Shown: positions 1 through 9,618, counted from the first letter of the stretch. The stretch: 64,000 bases of DNA from Bin87 sp965243255 (GCA_965243255.1 CBDEUH010000004.1:1426001-1490000), one strand, 5' to 3'. Notes: generated by a model from the letters alone, not told the origin. Numbers and translations: made by a program.

Positions 1-281
1 AGCAGGGCGATGCGGGTGGTCCGGTTGGGGTCGTACTCGATGCTCTTGACGGTGGCCGGCACGCCGTCCTTGCGACGTTTGAAGTCGATGCGCCGGTACA
101 TCCGCTTGGATCCGCCGCCCCGGTGGTAGGCGGTGATGCGGCCCCGGTTGTTCCGTCCGCCACGCTTCTGCAACGGTTCCAACAGCGACTTTTCCGGCTT
201 CCTGGTGGTTATCTCCTCAAAGGAGGGACGCACCGCGTTGCGCGTGCCGGGCGTGATGGGTCGAAGGTTCTTCAACGGCAT
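1..281 (-). CDS. rplB: 50S ribosomal protein L2, N-terminal part (cut by window edge)
   Basis: Large-subunit protein that binds 23S rRNA near the peptidyl-transferase centre. The visible 93 residues start MPLKNLRPITPGTRNAVRP and include the KRGGRNNRGRITAYHRGGG and RRIDFKRRKDGVPA segments typical of the L2 RNA-binding domain. The ATG (complement of 279-281) lies 2 bases after the rplW stop, as in S10 operons, so the two are probably translationally coupled. The gene runs off the left edge of the window, so the C-terminal half is not seen. Identity is secure from sequence and synteny. Confidence 0.96.
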   Translation of the reverse strand, partial: MPLKNLRPITPGTRNAVRPSFEEITTRKPEKSLLEPLQKRGGRNNRGRITAYHRGGGSKRMYRRIDFKRRKDGVPATVKSIEYDPNRTTRIAL

Positions 282-283
282 GA

Positions 284-568
284 TTACAGCCCCTCGATCA
301 GGTCGATACGGTCGCCGGGCTGGAGCGTAACCACGGCCTTCTTGACGTCCGGCTGCTTCTTGAAGCGGGGGCCGTAACGCTTGCGCTTGCCCCGGTTGAA
401 GGTGATGTTGACGCTGACCACCTTCACGCCGAAATTCTGCTCCACGGCCTGCTTCACCAGGGTCTTGTTGGCACGGGGAGCAATTTGGAAGGTGTACTGG
501 CCATCTTCGTGGAGCAGCGTGCTCTTTTCCGTGATGGTGGGCCTGAGCAGCACCTCGCTGATATTCAT
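284..568 (-). CDS. rplW: 50S ribosomal protein L23
   Basis: Early-assembly large-subunit protein at the polypeptide exit tunnel, where SRP and trigger factor dock in other bacteria. The 94-residue product has the expected length and the hallmarks ISEVLLRPTITEKS, YTFQIAPRANKTLVKQAVE and VNITFNRGKRKRYGPRFKK. Its ATG overlaps the rplD stop by 4 bases (ATGA), implying coupling. It lies between rplD and rplB, the canonical order. Confidence 0.97.
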   Translation of the reverse strand: MNISEVLLRPTITEKSTLLHEDGQYTFQIAPRANKTLVKQAVEQNFGVKVVSVNITFNRGKRKRYGPRFKKQPDVKKAVVTLQPGDRIDLIEGL

Positions 569-1245
569 TCCTGGGCCTCCTCACTGGCTGCCGCTTCCGC
601 CGCCTGACGGGCCCGGAACCGAGGCTTGGTGCACAGTTCGGCCATCCGGCGGATGCCATCCACGGTAACGAGCACGGTCTCGCGCTTGAGAACGTCGTTG
701 GCGTTCACCAGGTCCGACGGCAAAGTCCAAACCTGCTTGAGATTGCCGCCGGCGCGGGCCACGTTCTGCTGGGCCTCTCCGGACACGACCAACACCGAGC
801 CGGTGATGCGCAGGACTTCCAGCAACTGCTTCATGGACTTGGTGCGTCCGTCCAGACTGTCCAGCGAGTCGATGCAGACCAGGCGTCCGTTTCGGATTTT
901 CTCGGACAGCACGCACTGCAAGGCCTTGCGGCGCATGGCCCGGGGCAGCGCCTTGCGATAGTCGCGGGGCTTGGGGCCGAATACGATGCCGCCGTGCCGC
1001 CACTGGGGCGAGCGGATGCTGCCCTGCCGGGCGCGCCCGGTGTGCTTTTGAATCCAGGGCTTGCGACCGCCGCCGGAAACTTCGGCCCGGGTGCGCGTTG
1101 AGTGGGTGCCCTGCCGCTGGTTGAGCTGGTAGATCACCATGGCCTGGTGCACCAGCGTTTGATTCATGGGCACGTCAAAGATGCCATCGTCAATGCTGAT
1201 GGTGTCGATGGCGTCGCCGCTGGCGTTGACTACGGGGAGTTCCAT
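565..1245 (-). CDS. rplD: 50S ribosomal protein L4
   Basis: Primary 23S rRNA-binding protein; in E. coli it also represses the S10 operon. The 226 residues contain the extended-loop signature TGRARQGSIRSPQWRHGGIVFGPKPRDY (about residues 70-97), which lines the exit tunnel and carries macrolide-resistance sites in other species. The C-terminus is Ala/Glu-rich (RQAAEAAASEEAQE), a mild extension. Its ATG overlaps the rplC stop by one base (TAATG) and its end overlaps rplW. Confidence 0.96.
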   Translation of the reverse strand: MELPVVNASGDAIDTISIDDGIFDVPMNQTLVHQAMVIYQLNQRQGTHSTRTRAEVSGGGRKPWIQKHTGRARQGSIRSPQWRHGGIVFGPKPRDYRKALPRAMRRKALQCVLSEKIRNGRLVCIDSLDSLDGRTKSMKQLLEVLRITGSVLVVSGEAQQNVARAGGNLKQVWTLPSDLVNANDVLKRETVLVTVDGIRRMAELCTKPRFRARQAAEAAASEEAQE

Positions 1246-1877
1246 TATGCTTGCGCCTTGCTCTTGCCTGTCTTGCGAATGGTTACCGGGCTGTTGGGGC
1301 CGCCGGGGATGCCGCCTTTGACCATCAGCAGGTTGCGCTCCACGTCAACGCGGACCACCTCCAGCCCCTTGCTGGTAACGCGGCGATTGCCCATGTGTCC
1401 GGCCATTTTCAGCCCCTTGAAGACCTTGCCCGGCGTGGTGCCGCCGCCGATGGAGCCGGGAGCGCGGGGCCGGTCGGACTGGCCGTGGGTGCGAGGGCCG
1501 CCGCCGAATCCGTGCCGCTTCATCGTGCCGGCAAAGCCACGGCCTTTCGACTTCCCGCTCACGTCCACGATTTCGCCGGGTTCGAAGATGTCCACCGAAA
1601 CCAGTTGCCCGACTTCGTACTCGCCGATGTCGTCGGTGGCGACCTCCTGCAGGCGACGTCCGATCTGGCTGCCCTTGAGGTGGCCGGCTTCAGGCTTGTT
1701 GGGTCGGCGGACCCGACCGAAGCCCAACTGCACGGACTCGTAACCGTCGTTCTCCACGGTGCGAATTTGGGTAACGGCGCAGGGGCCGGCCTCGATGATG
1801 GTGACGGGCACCACCTGCCCGGCGTCGTTGAACACCTGGGTCATGCCAATTTTCTTGCCTAAGAATGCCTTCAGCAT
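1245..1877 (-). CDS. rplC: 50S ribosomal protein L3
   Basis: One of the two proteins that initiate 50S assembly; its central loop reaches the peptidyl-transferase centre. The 210 residues begin LKAFLGKKIGMTQVFNDAG and carry the family core GFAGTMKRHGFGGGPRTHG followed by RAPGSIGGGTTPGKVFKG and MAGHMGN (about residues 115-175). It is preceded by a 217-base gap that holds a promoter-like sequence and a hairpin, so rplC-rplD-rplW-rplB may be partly transcribed separately from the upstream str genes. Confidence 0.97.
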   Translation of the reverse strand: MLKAFLGKKIGMTQVFNDAGQVVPVTIIEAGPCAVTQIRTVENDGYESVQLGFGRVRRPNKPEAGHLKGSQIGRRLQEVATDDIGEYEVGQLVSVDIFEPGEIVDVSGKSKGRGFAGTMKRHGFGGGPRTHGQSDRPRAPGSIGGGTTPGKVFKGLKMAGHMGNRRVTSKGLEVVRVDVERNLLMVKGGIPGGPNSPVTIRKTGKSKAQA

Positions 1878-1986
1878 TTTCTTTGCCTGTCTCTTCGTGC
1901 CTCAGTCTCACCGTCGCGAGCGCCCGTGTTTGCGTGGCGTGGTTCGTCCAATCGACGGAGGCCTGGGGTTTCAATTCAGATGAAAC

Positions 1987-2012
1987 GGCGGCAGTGGCCT
2001 GTGCCTGCCGCC
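1987..2012 (-). promoter_or_regulatory. Leader hairpin in the rpsJ-rplC gap
   Basis: A perfect 8-bp inverted repeat (GGCGGCAG / CTGCCGCC) with a 10-base loop lies in the presumed 5' leader of rplC on the minus strand. A second, weaker inverted repeat (GTTTCA / TGAAAC) follows it. No U-run follows, so it does not look like an intrinsic terminator. It may be a ribosomal-protein autoregulation site or an RNA-processing signal; this role is inferred from position only. Confidence 0.45.
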
Positions 2013-2024
2013 AAAGGAACTAAG

Positions 2025-2053
2025 ATTTTACGACGGGATTGGTTTTTATTCAA
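2025..2053 (-). promoter_or_regulatory. Sigma-70-like promoter inside the ribosomal operon (upstream of rplC)
   Basis: Read on the minus strand, TTGAAT (2053-2048), a 17-base spacer and TAAAAT (2030-2025) form a near-consensus -35/-10 pair in an AT-rich pocket of an otherwise GC-rich gap. It would give rplC-rplD-rplW-rplB their own transcript with a leader of roughly 140 bases containing the hairpin at 1987-2012. Supported by sequence only. Confidence 0.5.
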
Positions 2054-2094
2054 GCCCGGCCAGACCGTCTGCGCCGGGAATCCGGCGCGGGCGC

Positions 2095-2406
2095 CTAGAG
2101 CTTGATGGAAATATCCACCCCCGCCGGCATATTGAGTCGGGTCAGCGCGTCGATGGTCTTGCTGGTGGGTTCCATGATGTCGAGCAGCCTCTTGTGGGTG
2201 CGGATTTCAAAGTGCTCGCGGGAGTCCTTGTCAACGTGAGGGCCGCGAATCACGCAGAAGCGCCGGATCTGGGTGGGCAAGGGCACCGGCCCGGCCACCC
2301 TGGCTCCGGTGAGTTCGGCCGTTTCCACAATCTGGGCGCTGGACTGGTCCAGCATCTTGTGGTCAAAGGCCTTGAGGATTATCCGCATTTGCTGCCTGGC
2401 TACCAT
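2095..2406 (-). CDS. rpsJ: 30S ribosomal protein S10
   Basis: Small-subunit head protein, also NusE in antitermination complexes. The 103-residue product has RIILKAFDHKMLDQSSAQIVETAELTGARVAGPVPLPTQIRRFCVIRGPHVDKDSREHFEIRTHKRL split over the expected positions, with the usual C-terminal DISIKL. The chosen ATG (complement of 2404-2406) gives a slightly longer N-terminus than average (MVARQQ). It lies 32 bases after fusA, where tuf is usually found between the two in other bacteria. Confidence 0.96.
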   Translation of the reverse strand: MVARQQMRIILKAFDHKMLDQSSAQIVETAELTGARVAGPVPLPTQIRRFCVIRGPHVDKDSREHFEIRTHKRLLDIMEPTSKTIDALTRLNMPAGVDISIKL

Positions 2407-2438
2407 GATTCAGTCTTCAACGCTCCCTGATTTAGCCG

Positions 2439-4517
<2,079 letters not shown>

Positions 4518-4569
4518 GGGTAACCTGTGATTCTTCTATCCAGTACGTTGTGGTTGACCGTCGCCGGGT

Positions 4570-5040
4570 TTAGCGGCGGTAGTGAACGAAAGCCCGGTTG
4601 GCTTCGGCCATGCGATGGAGCTCGTCCTTGCGGCGCACGGCGGAACCTTCACCGCGGGCGGCGTCCATGAATTCATTGGCCAGGCCGCGGGCCATCCGCA
4701 TACCGTTGCGGCCACGGGCGCCGCGAATAATCCAGCGCATGGCCAGGGCTTCGCTGCGGTTGGGGCGCAGTTCTACCGGCACCTGATAGGTTGCACCGCC
4801 CACGCGGCGTGGGCGGACTTCCACCAGCGGAGTCGCGTTGCGCATGGCCGTGGTGAAAACAACCATGGGGTCTTGGCTGGCGTCCTGCCGAACCAGCTCC
4901 AGAGCGTCATACACGACGCGCTGGGCGGTGGACTTCTTGCCTTTGATCATGACCCGGTTGATGAACTTGGCCAGTTCCAGGTTGTTGTACCGTGGGTCCG
5001 GCTTGATGACCCTGGGTTCGGCGCGGCGTCTTCGCGACAT
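4570..5040 (-). CDS. rpsG: 30S ribosomal protein S7
   Basis: Nucleates assembly of the 30S head and contacts the E site. The 156 residues include the family core KFINRVMIKGKKSTAQRVVYDALE, the TPLVEVRPRRVGGATYQVPVEL segment and the C-terminal HRMAEANRAFVHYRR. The length matches the bacterial norm. It follows rpsL after 90 bases that contain a strong hairpin, a position where S7 binds its own mRNA in E. coli; whether that applies here is unknown. Confidence 0.97.
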   Translation of the reverse strand: MSRRRRAEPRVIKPDPRYNNLELAKFINRVMIKGKKSTAQRVVYDALELVRQDASQDPMVVFTTAMRNATPLVEVRPRRVGGATYQVPVELRPNRSEALAMRWIIRGARGRNGMRMARGLANEFMDAARGEGSAVRRKDELHRMAEANRAFVHYRR

Positions 5041-5081
5041 GTCCTGCTTTCCTTCTCTGTCTTGCCTCTTTTAGAGTAAGC

Positions 5082-5102
5082 CACCCCCCGCTGAGGGGGG
5101 TG
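5082..5102 (-). promoter_or_regulatory. Intercistronic hairpin between rpsL and rpsG
   Basis: A perfect 8-bp stem (CACCCCCC / GGGGGGTG) closes a 5-base loop in the gap between rpsL and rpsG. On the transcribed strand it is followed by CTTACTCTAAAAG rather than a U-run, so it is not a typical terminator. Candidate roles are mRNA processing or S7-mediated translational control; neither can be proved from sequence. Confidence 0.45.
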
Positions 5103-5130
5103 CCGGTAGTTGGTCTGTGCTGGCGGGACG

Positions 5131-5544
5131 CTAGCCGCCCTGGCGGGTTCCGTACTTGCTGCGTCCCTGGCGGCGTCCGCCGACGCCTTCGGTGTCCAGG
5201 TTGCTGCGTACCACGTGGTAGCGTACTCCCGGCAGGTCTTTCACTCGACCGCCGCGGATGAGCACTACGGAGTGTTCCTGCAGGTTGTGTCCCTCGCCGC
5301 CAATGTAGGCGGTAACTTCCACGCCGTTGGTGAGGCGCACCCGGCAAATCTTGCGCAGGGCCGAATTGGGCTTCTTGGGCGTCATCGTCCGCACCTGGAT
5401 GCAGACGCCCCGGCGCTGCGGGCAACCGGGTCCCCAACGGGTGCGGTTGCGCAGCGAGTTCTGGACCCAATGGAGGGCCGGCGCCTTGGTGCCCTTGCGC
5501 ACCGGCTTGCGCCCCTTGCGTACCAATTGATTGACAGTAGGCAT
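5131..5544 (-). CDS. rpsL: 30S ribosomal protein S12
   Basis: Decoding-centre protein that helps control accuracy. The start is placed at MPTVNQLVRKGRKP because it matches the family N-terminus and has GAAGGA 6 bases upstream; the open frame extends 21 codons further upstream without family similarity. The 137 residues carry TPKKPNSALRK, with the lysine where streptomycin-resistance changes occur still wild type, and GGRVKDLPGVRYHVVR. First gene of the str/S10 transcript. Confidence 0.97.
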   Translation of the reverse strand: MPTVNQLVRKGRKPVRKGTKAPALHWVQNSLRNRTRWGPGCPQRRGVCIQVRTMTPKKPNSALRKICRVRLTNGVEVTAYIGGEGHNLQEHSVVLIRGGRVKDLPGVRYHVVRSNLDTEGVGGRRQGRSKYGTRQGG

Positions 5545-5594
5545 ATTTAATCCTTCACGCCGCGCCGACTGAGAATCCGGCGCAGCGACGATAG

Positions 5595-5624
5595 ATATTA
5601 TCCGCACTCACCGCTTTGTGTCAA
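5595..5624 (-). promoter_or_regulatory. Sigma-70 promoter of the str/S10 operon
   Basis: On the minus strand a consensus TTGACA (5624-5619) is followed after 18 bases by TAATAT (5600-5595). Transcription would begin about 45 bases before the rpsL ATG at 5544. The same TTGACA and 18-bp spacing recurs at several other promoters in this window. Confidence 0.7.
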
Positions 5625-5653
5625 CCGCAGAGCCGGGATCGCTGCGCACGTTT

Positions 5654-5677
5654 GACGGGTATCGCCATTGACCCGTC
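5654..5677. promoter_or_regulatory. Inverted repeat overlapping the otsA promoter (possible operator)
   Basis: A perfect 7-bp inverted repeat, GACGGGT and ACCCGTC separated by 10 bases, overlaps the -35 hexamer proposed for otsA. This is a typical location for a dimeric repressor site, but no regulator gene is adjacent and the assignment is inferential. Confidence 0.35.
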
Positions 5678-5696
5678 GCGGGGGCTGTGGCATAAT
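5668..5696 (+). promoter_or_regulatory. Probable promoter of otsA-otsB
   Basis: TTGACC (5668-5673), a 17-base spacer and CATAAT (5691-5696) face otsA. A separate TATAAT occurs at 5707-5712 and could serve as an alternative -10 with a poor -35. The site is divergent from the str operon promoter about 50 bases away. Confidence 0.45.
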
Positions 5697-5780
5697 TCGT
5701 GCGGCGTATAATCATTATGCCGATAAGCCATAATTGCGGGGCACGGAGCCTCGCACCCGCCCAAAGGAAGGTTGCCCGCC

Positions 5781-7298
5781 ATGTGGACCGGCGACGACTT
5801 GCAGCGGCTGGTCAAACGGGAACTGAGCGACTACCGACTCATCGTCGTTTCCAACCGCCAGCCCTACGTGTTCAATGTTGACGAACTGGGAAATCTAAGG
5901 GGACAAATGCCCCCCGGCGGCTTGACCGCCGCGATTGACCCCCTGATGCGCGCCTGCGGCGGCACCTGGATCGCGCAGAGCGGCGGCGAGGACGACCGGG
6001 CCGCCATGGACCAGGAAGGGCGCATCCCGGTTCCCACCGAGACCCCCGCCTACCACATGCGTCTCCTCAACCTCAGCGATGAGGAGAACAACGGCTACTA
6101 CTACGGCTTTTCCAACGAGGGCCTGTGGCCGCTGTGCCACATCGCCTACACCGAGCCGCTGTTTGACTCCGAACATTACGGCTTCTACCAGTCAGTCAAC
6201 CGGCGCTTTGCCGACCTGGTCCTGGACGAAATTGACGACGACCCGGCCATCGTGCTGATCCAGGACTACCACCTGGCCCTGCTGCCCCGCTACATCCGGG
6301 AAATCAACCAGGACGTCATCATCGGACAGTTCTGGCATATCCCGTGGCCCAACCCCGACATCCTTCGCATCTGCCCGTGGCAGGAGGAAATTCTGGACGG
6401 AATGCTGGCCAACGACCTATTGGGTTTCCACCTTTCCGGCCACTGCCAGAACTTCATCGACTGCGTTGACGCCAACCTGGACGCCCAGGTGGACCCGGAC
6501 TACGGCCTGGTGGACTATCGGGGCGAGACTACCCTGGTTCGCCCCTTTCCCATCAGCATCGACTACCACAGCATTGACGCCGAGGCCCGCACCCCGGAAG
6601 TGGAGGCCGAGATGGCCCGCCTGTCCGCCGAGCTGGGACTCAATAGGGGTCGAATTCTGGGGCTGGGCATTGACCGGCAGGACTATACCAAGGGCATTCC
6701 ACATCGCCTGCGGGCCGTGGAACGGCTGCTGGAAAAGTGGCCCGAGTACCGGGGGCGTTTGGTTTTCCTACAGGCCGGCGCCACCAGCCGGACCAACATC
6801 GACTCCTATATGCAGCTGACCGTGGATATTGAGTCCATCGTCAACCGCATCAACGAGCGCTTCGGCTACGACGGGTGGCAGCCGGTGCTGTACTGGCCCA
6901 CGTCTCTGCCGTCGCCGACCTTCTCCGCCCTGCGTCGGCTGGCCAGATTCTGCGCCGAGAGCAGCCTCCACGACGGCATGAACCTGGTGGCCAAGGAGTA
7001 CGTGGCGTCCCGGGTTGACGAAGACGGGGTGCTGATCCTGAGCGCCTTCGCCGGGGCCGCCCAGGAATTGACCGGCTCGTTGATAATCAATCCCTATGCC
7101 ACCGAGCAGTTCGCCGACGCCATCCACCAGGCCCTGAACATGAGCGACATGGAACGGCGGATGCGGATGCGCCAGATGCGGAACACGGTACAGGAAAACA
7201 ACATCTATAAGTGGGCCGGCCGCATCATGATGCACCTGATGCAGGCCAGCACGCCGGACCATTCCCGGCTGACCGCCGCCATCGCCTCCACCGCCTGA
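5781..7298 (+). CDS. otsA: GT20 trehalose-6-phosphate synthase
   Basis: Transfers glucose from a nucleotide sugar to glucose-6-phosphate, making trehalose-6-phosphate, an osmoprotectant precursor. The start at ATG 5781 has AAGGAAGG 9 bases upstream; a TTG three codons earlier is less likely. The 505-residue product shows the GT20 order VVSNRQPY, GGLTAAIDPLM, QDYHLALLP, GQFWHIPWPNPDI, GIDRQDYTKGI and HDGMNLVAKEYVA. A glucosylglycerol-phosphate synthase is a related alternative, but the otsB-type phosphatase 13 bases downstream favours trehalose. Confidence 0.88.
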   Translation: MWTGDDLQRLVKRELSDYRLIVVSNRQPYVFNVDELGNLRGQMPPGGLTAAIDPLMRACGGTWIAQSGGEDDRAAMDQEGRIPVPTETPAYHMRLLNLSDEENNGYYYGFSNEGLWPLCHIAYTEPLFDSEHYGFYQSVNRRFADLVLDEIDDDPAIVLIQDYHLALLPRYIREINQDVIIGQFWHIPWPNPDILRICPWQEEILDGMLANDLLGFHLSGHCQNFIDCVDANLDAQVDPDYGLVDYRGETTLVRPFPISIDYHSIDAEARTPEVEAEMARLSAELGLNRGRILGLGIDRQDYTKGIPHRLRAVERLLEKWPEYRGRLVFLQAGATSRTNIDSYMQLTVDIESIVNRINERFGYDGWQPVLYWPTSLPSPTFSALRRLARFCAESSLHDGMNLVAKEYVASRVDEDGVLILSAFAGAAQELTGSLIINPYATEQFADAIHQALNMSDMERRMRMRQMRNTVQENNIYKWAGRIMMHLMQASTPDHSRLTAAIASTA

Positions 7299-7311
7299 CT
7301 CCCCGCTGCCG

Positions 7312-8100
7312 ATGCCTCCGCGCGCAGATTGGCGCAGCCTGCCGCCCCGCATCGCCAATCAACCCGCCGTGCTGCTGCTGCTGGACTTTGACGGCACGCT
7401 ATCCGACATCGTGGCCCGTCCGGAGGACGCCACGCTCCGATCCGGCAATTCCGAGCTGCTGGAGGCGCTGAGCCGCGAGCCCGGATATACCGTCGGCATC
7501 ATCAGCGGCCGAGGGATTGACGACGTGTCGCAGCGCGTCGGTGTGGAGGGCCTGGTGTACGCCGGCAACCACGGCCTGGAAATACGGGGATCCGGCCTGC
7601 AATACCGGCATCCGGCGGCAGCGGCAGCGATACCCGTCCTCGCCCGGGCTGCCGACCGACTCGCCGCCGCCCTGGCCGATATTCCTGGCGCGCAGGTGGA
7701 AAACAAGACGCTGACGCTGACGGTCCACTATCGCCGCACCCCGGAAGAACGCCATGAGCGGGTGGCGGCCATTTTCCGGGAGGTAACAGGCCATCTGGTG
7801 GCCCAGGGAATCTGCCGGGTCACCGGTGCAAAATCGGCGCTGGAACTGCGGCCGGCGCTGGATTGGCATAAGGGGCGCGCGCTGGAGGTGATCCGCCGCC
7901 GCTTGGCCCCGGGGGCCTTTCCCATCTACATCGGCGACGACGCCACGGATGAAGACGCTTTCCGGGCGGCGCAGTCCGCCGGCGGCGCGGGGGTTTTTGT
8001 CGGCCCGCCGGATGCCGCTTCATCTGCCGAGTATGGATTGGACGACCCTTCCCGGGTAACCGACGCGCTGATGGAGCTGGCGGGAGTTGTGCTATTATAG
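7312..8100 (+). CDS. otsB: Trehalose-6-phosphate phosphatase (HAD superfamily)
   Basis: Removes phosphate from trehalose-6-phosphate, completing the OtsAB pathway. The 262 residues show the HAD nucleophile motif LLLDFDGTLSDI (about residues 22-33), motif II as GIISGRGIDD, YAGNHGLEIRG, and the C-terminal acidic motif YIGDDATDEDAF typical of OtsB. It lies 13 bases after otsA in the same direction, so co-transcription is expected. Confidence 0.9.
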   Translation: MPPRADWRSLPPRIANQPAVLLLLDFDGTLSDIVARPEDATLRSGNSELLEALSREPGYTVGIISGRGIDDVSQRVGVEGLVYAGNHGLEIRGSGLQYRHPAAAAAIPVLARAADRLAAALADIPGAQVENKTLTLTVHYRRTPEERHERVAAIFREVTGHLVAQGICRVTGAKSALELRPALDWHKGRALEVIRRRLAPGAFPIYIGDDATDEDAFRAAQSAGGAGVFVGPPDAASSAEYGLDDPSRVTDALMELAGVVLL

Positions 8101-8160
8101 CGACGGCCGCCACCGGGTTAGCGAGCCATTTTGCTTATTGGGGTCTCGCCCTCTGTTCAG

Positions 8161-8871
8161 ATGATTAACGCGATTTTCTTCGACTTCTACAACACCCTGG
8201 TCAGGTTCTGGCCGCCTTTGCCTCAAATTCAACACGCCGCGTGTCAGAACCTGGGGATCCGAGTACCACCTGAGCGCCTGGCGCGGGGGTACGCCATCGC
8301 CGACCTGTATTTCAACGAGGAAAACCATCGTCTCCCCCTGGGGGACCGGGACGCCGGCGACCGGGACGCCTTCTTTGCCCGCTACGAGCAAATCATCCTC
8401 GAAGAGTCCGGCGTCTCCGTTTCCCTGCGCATGGCCAAGCAAATTTGGGACATGGCCATCGCCGTGCCCAAGGAGCTGGTGGAGTTCGAAGAGACCCGCC
8501 CGGTTCTGGCCGAACTCAAAGGCCGCGGCTACCGCCTGGCGGTGCTGACCAACCTGCGGCGGGATATGGACGAACTGACCCAGCAGCTGGGCATCAGCGA
8601 ATACCTGGAGTTCTGCATCACGGGCCGGGAGGTGGGCGAAAAACCCACGACCGCCATCTTTGAAGCCGGACTGCAGCGCATGGCCGTGCCGCCGCACCAG
8701 GCGATGCACGTCGGCGACCAGCCCCGTTCCGACGTGCAGGGCGCGCGGGACGCCGGCCTGTATCCGGTGCTGATTGACCGGGGCGGCTTCCATGCCGACG
8801 TCGGCGGATGCGATCACATCAACAGTCTGGAAGGACTATATCCCGTACTGGACCGCCTGCAAACCTGCTGA
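8161..8871 (+). CDS. HAD-family hydrolase (haloacid dehalogenase-like)
   Basis: Start placed at ATG 8161 (MINAIFFDFYNTLVRF), since the upstream TTG extension lacks a ribosome site. Motif I is FFDFYNTL, where the second acidic residue of DxD is replaced by tyrosine, as in many dehalogenase/phosphatase-like HADs. Later motifs are LTNLRRDMDEL, GEKPTTAIFEAGL and HVGDQPRSDVQGARDAG. The 236-residue length fits. The substrate cannot be inferred. It is 19 bases from the selenoprotein gene downstream and may share its transcript. Confidence 0.8.
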   Translation: MINAIFFDFYNTLVRFWPPLPQIQHAACQNLGIRVPPERLARGYAIADLYFNEENHRLPLGDRDAGDRDAFFARYEQIILEESGVSVSLRMAKQIWDMAIAVPKELVEFEETRPVLAELKGRGYRLAVLTNLRRDMDELTQQLGISEYLEFCITGREVGEKPTTAIFEAGLQRMAVPPHQAMHVGDQPRSDVQGARDAGLYPVLIDRGGFHADVGGCDHINSLEGLYPVLDRLQTC

Positions 8872-8890
8872 AAATTTTGAGGTGTTTGCC

Positions 8891-9550
8891 ATGACCGCTA
8901 CCCAGCCACCCGCGCACAGCCACCCCGACGACTCTAATCCGGTGCACGTCATCGTCTGGTACGACTATATTTGACCCTGGTGCTACGTCGGCCTGGAACG
9001 CGTCGACAAACTGGCGGAAGAGTACGACTTCACCGTAGAAGGCCGGGCCTACCTGCTGCGTCCCGACACCCCGCAGGAGGGACGCGTCCGGGAGCCACGG
9101 CCGGGCGAAAGCGACGACGAGTTGGCCGACCCGCTGCGGACCCAGGCCAGGGAAGCCAACATCGTGATGCGTCCGCCCCGCTACACTCCCAACAGCCTCT
9201 ACTCGCTGCAGGCCACCGAGTACGCGCAGGAGCAGGGCAAGTTCCTGGAGTATCACCACGCCGCCTACGAAGCCTACTGGGACCGGCGGGCCGACCTGGG
9301 AGACCCCTCGGTGCTGGCTGACATCGGCACGTCGGTGGGGCTGGACGGCGCGGAACTGAAGGAGCGCGTCGAGTCCGGCCACTACGCCCAGCGGGTTATC
9401 GACCAGTACCAGGAAGCCCTGGGCTACGGCATCCGCGGCATCCCCACCTTTGTGTTCGACAACCTGCTGTTCACCGGGGCCCAGCCCTACGAGGTTTTCC
9501 AGCGGGTGATGGACAAGGCCCTGGAGAACCGCGCCAACGGGCAGCAATGA
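8891..9550 (+). CDS. DsbA/FrnE-like thiol oxidoreductase, probable selenoprotein (UGA read as Sec)
   Basis: Reading through one in-frame TGA at 8972-8974 gives a 219-residue thioredoxin-fold protein. Residues 19-34 are HVIVWYDYI-U-PWCYVG, matching the family CPWC active site with selenocysteine at position 28. The open frame continues without other stops for 191 codons and has the cis-proline loop GIRGIPTFVF near residue 185 and the RRPP..PNSLYS region seen in FrnE-type proteins. ATG 8891 has GAGG upstream. A candidate SECIS hairpin lies 12 bases past the UGA. It probably acts in cytosolic disulfide or peroxide chemistry, as no signal peptide is seen. A nonsense mutation is the alternative but would have to hit exactly the catalytic cysteine. 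Confidence 0.85.
8987..9007 (+). promoter_or_regulatory. Candidate bacterial SECIS hairpin of the DsbA/FrnE-like gene
   Basis: GTCGGC (8987-8992) pairs with GTCGAC (9002-9007) through six base pairs including one G-U, closing a 9-base loop CTGGAACGC. The loop begins 18 bases after the UGA, inside the range usual for bacterial SECIS elements, and carries a GG near its 5' side. Found by eye; folding energy was not calculated. Confidence 0.5.
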
Positions 9551-9589
9551 CGTTGCCGGCGTCGGGAGGGTTCAGGGACGGCGGCGGCG

Positions 9590-9618
9590 TTGCCCGCCAC
9601 CCTGCCCTGTGCTAGACT
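9590..9618 (+). promoter_or_regulatory. Possible promoter of the nuoEFG cluster
   Basis: TTGCCC (9590-9595), a 17-base spacer and TAGACT (9613-9618) precede nuoE by about 54 bases. The match is moderate and rests on hexamers and spacing alone. Confidence 0.35.

Noticed and set aside
8972..8974. TGA as a nonsense mutation making a pseudogene
   Set aside because: The stop lies precisely at the catalytic cysteine codon, the rest of the frame is intact and a second gene shows the same pattern, so Sec decoding is the better explanation.
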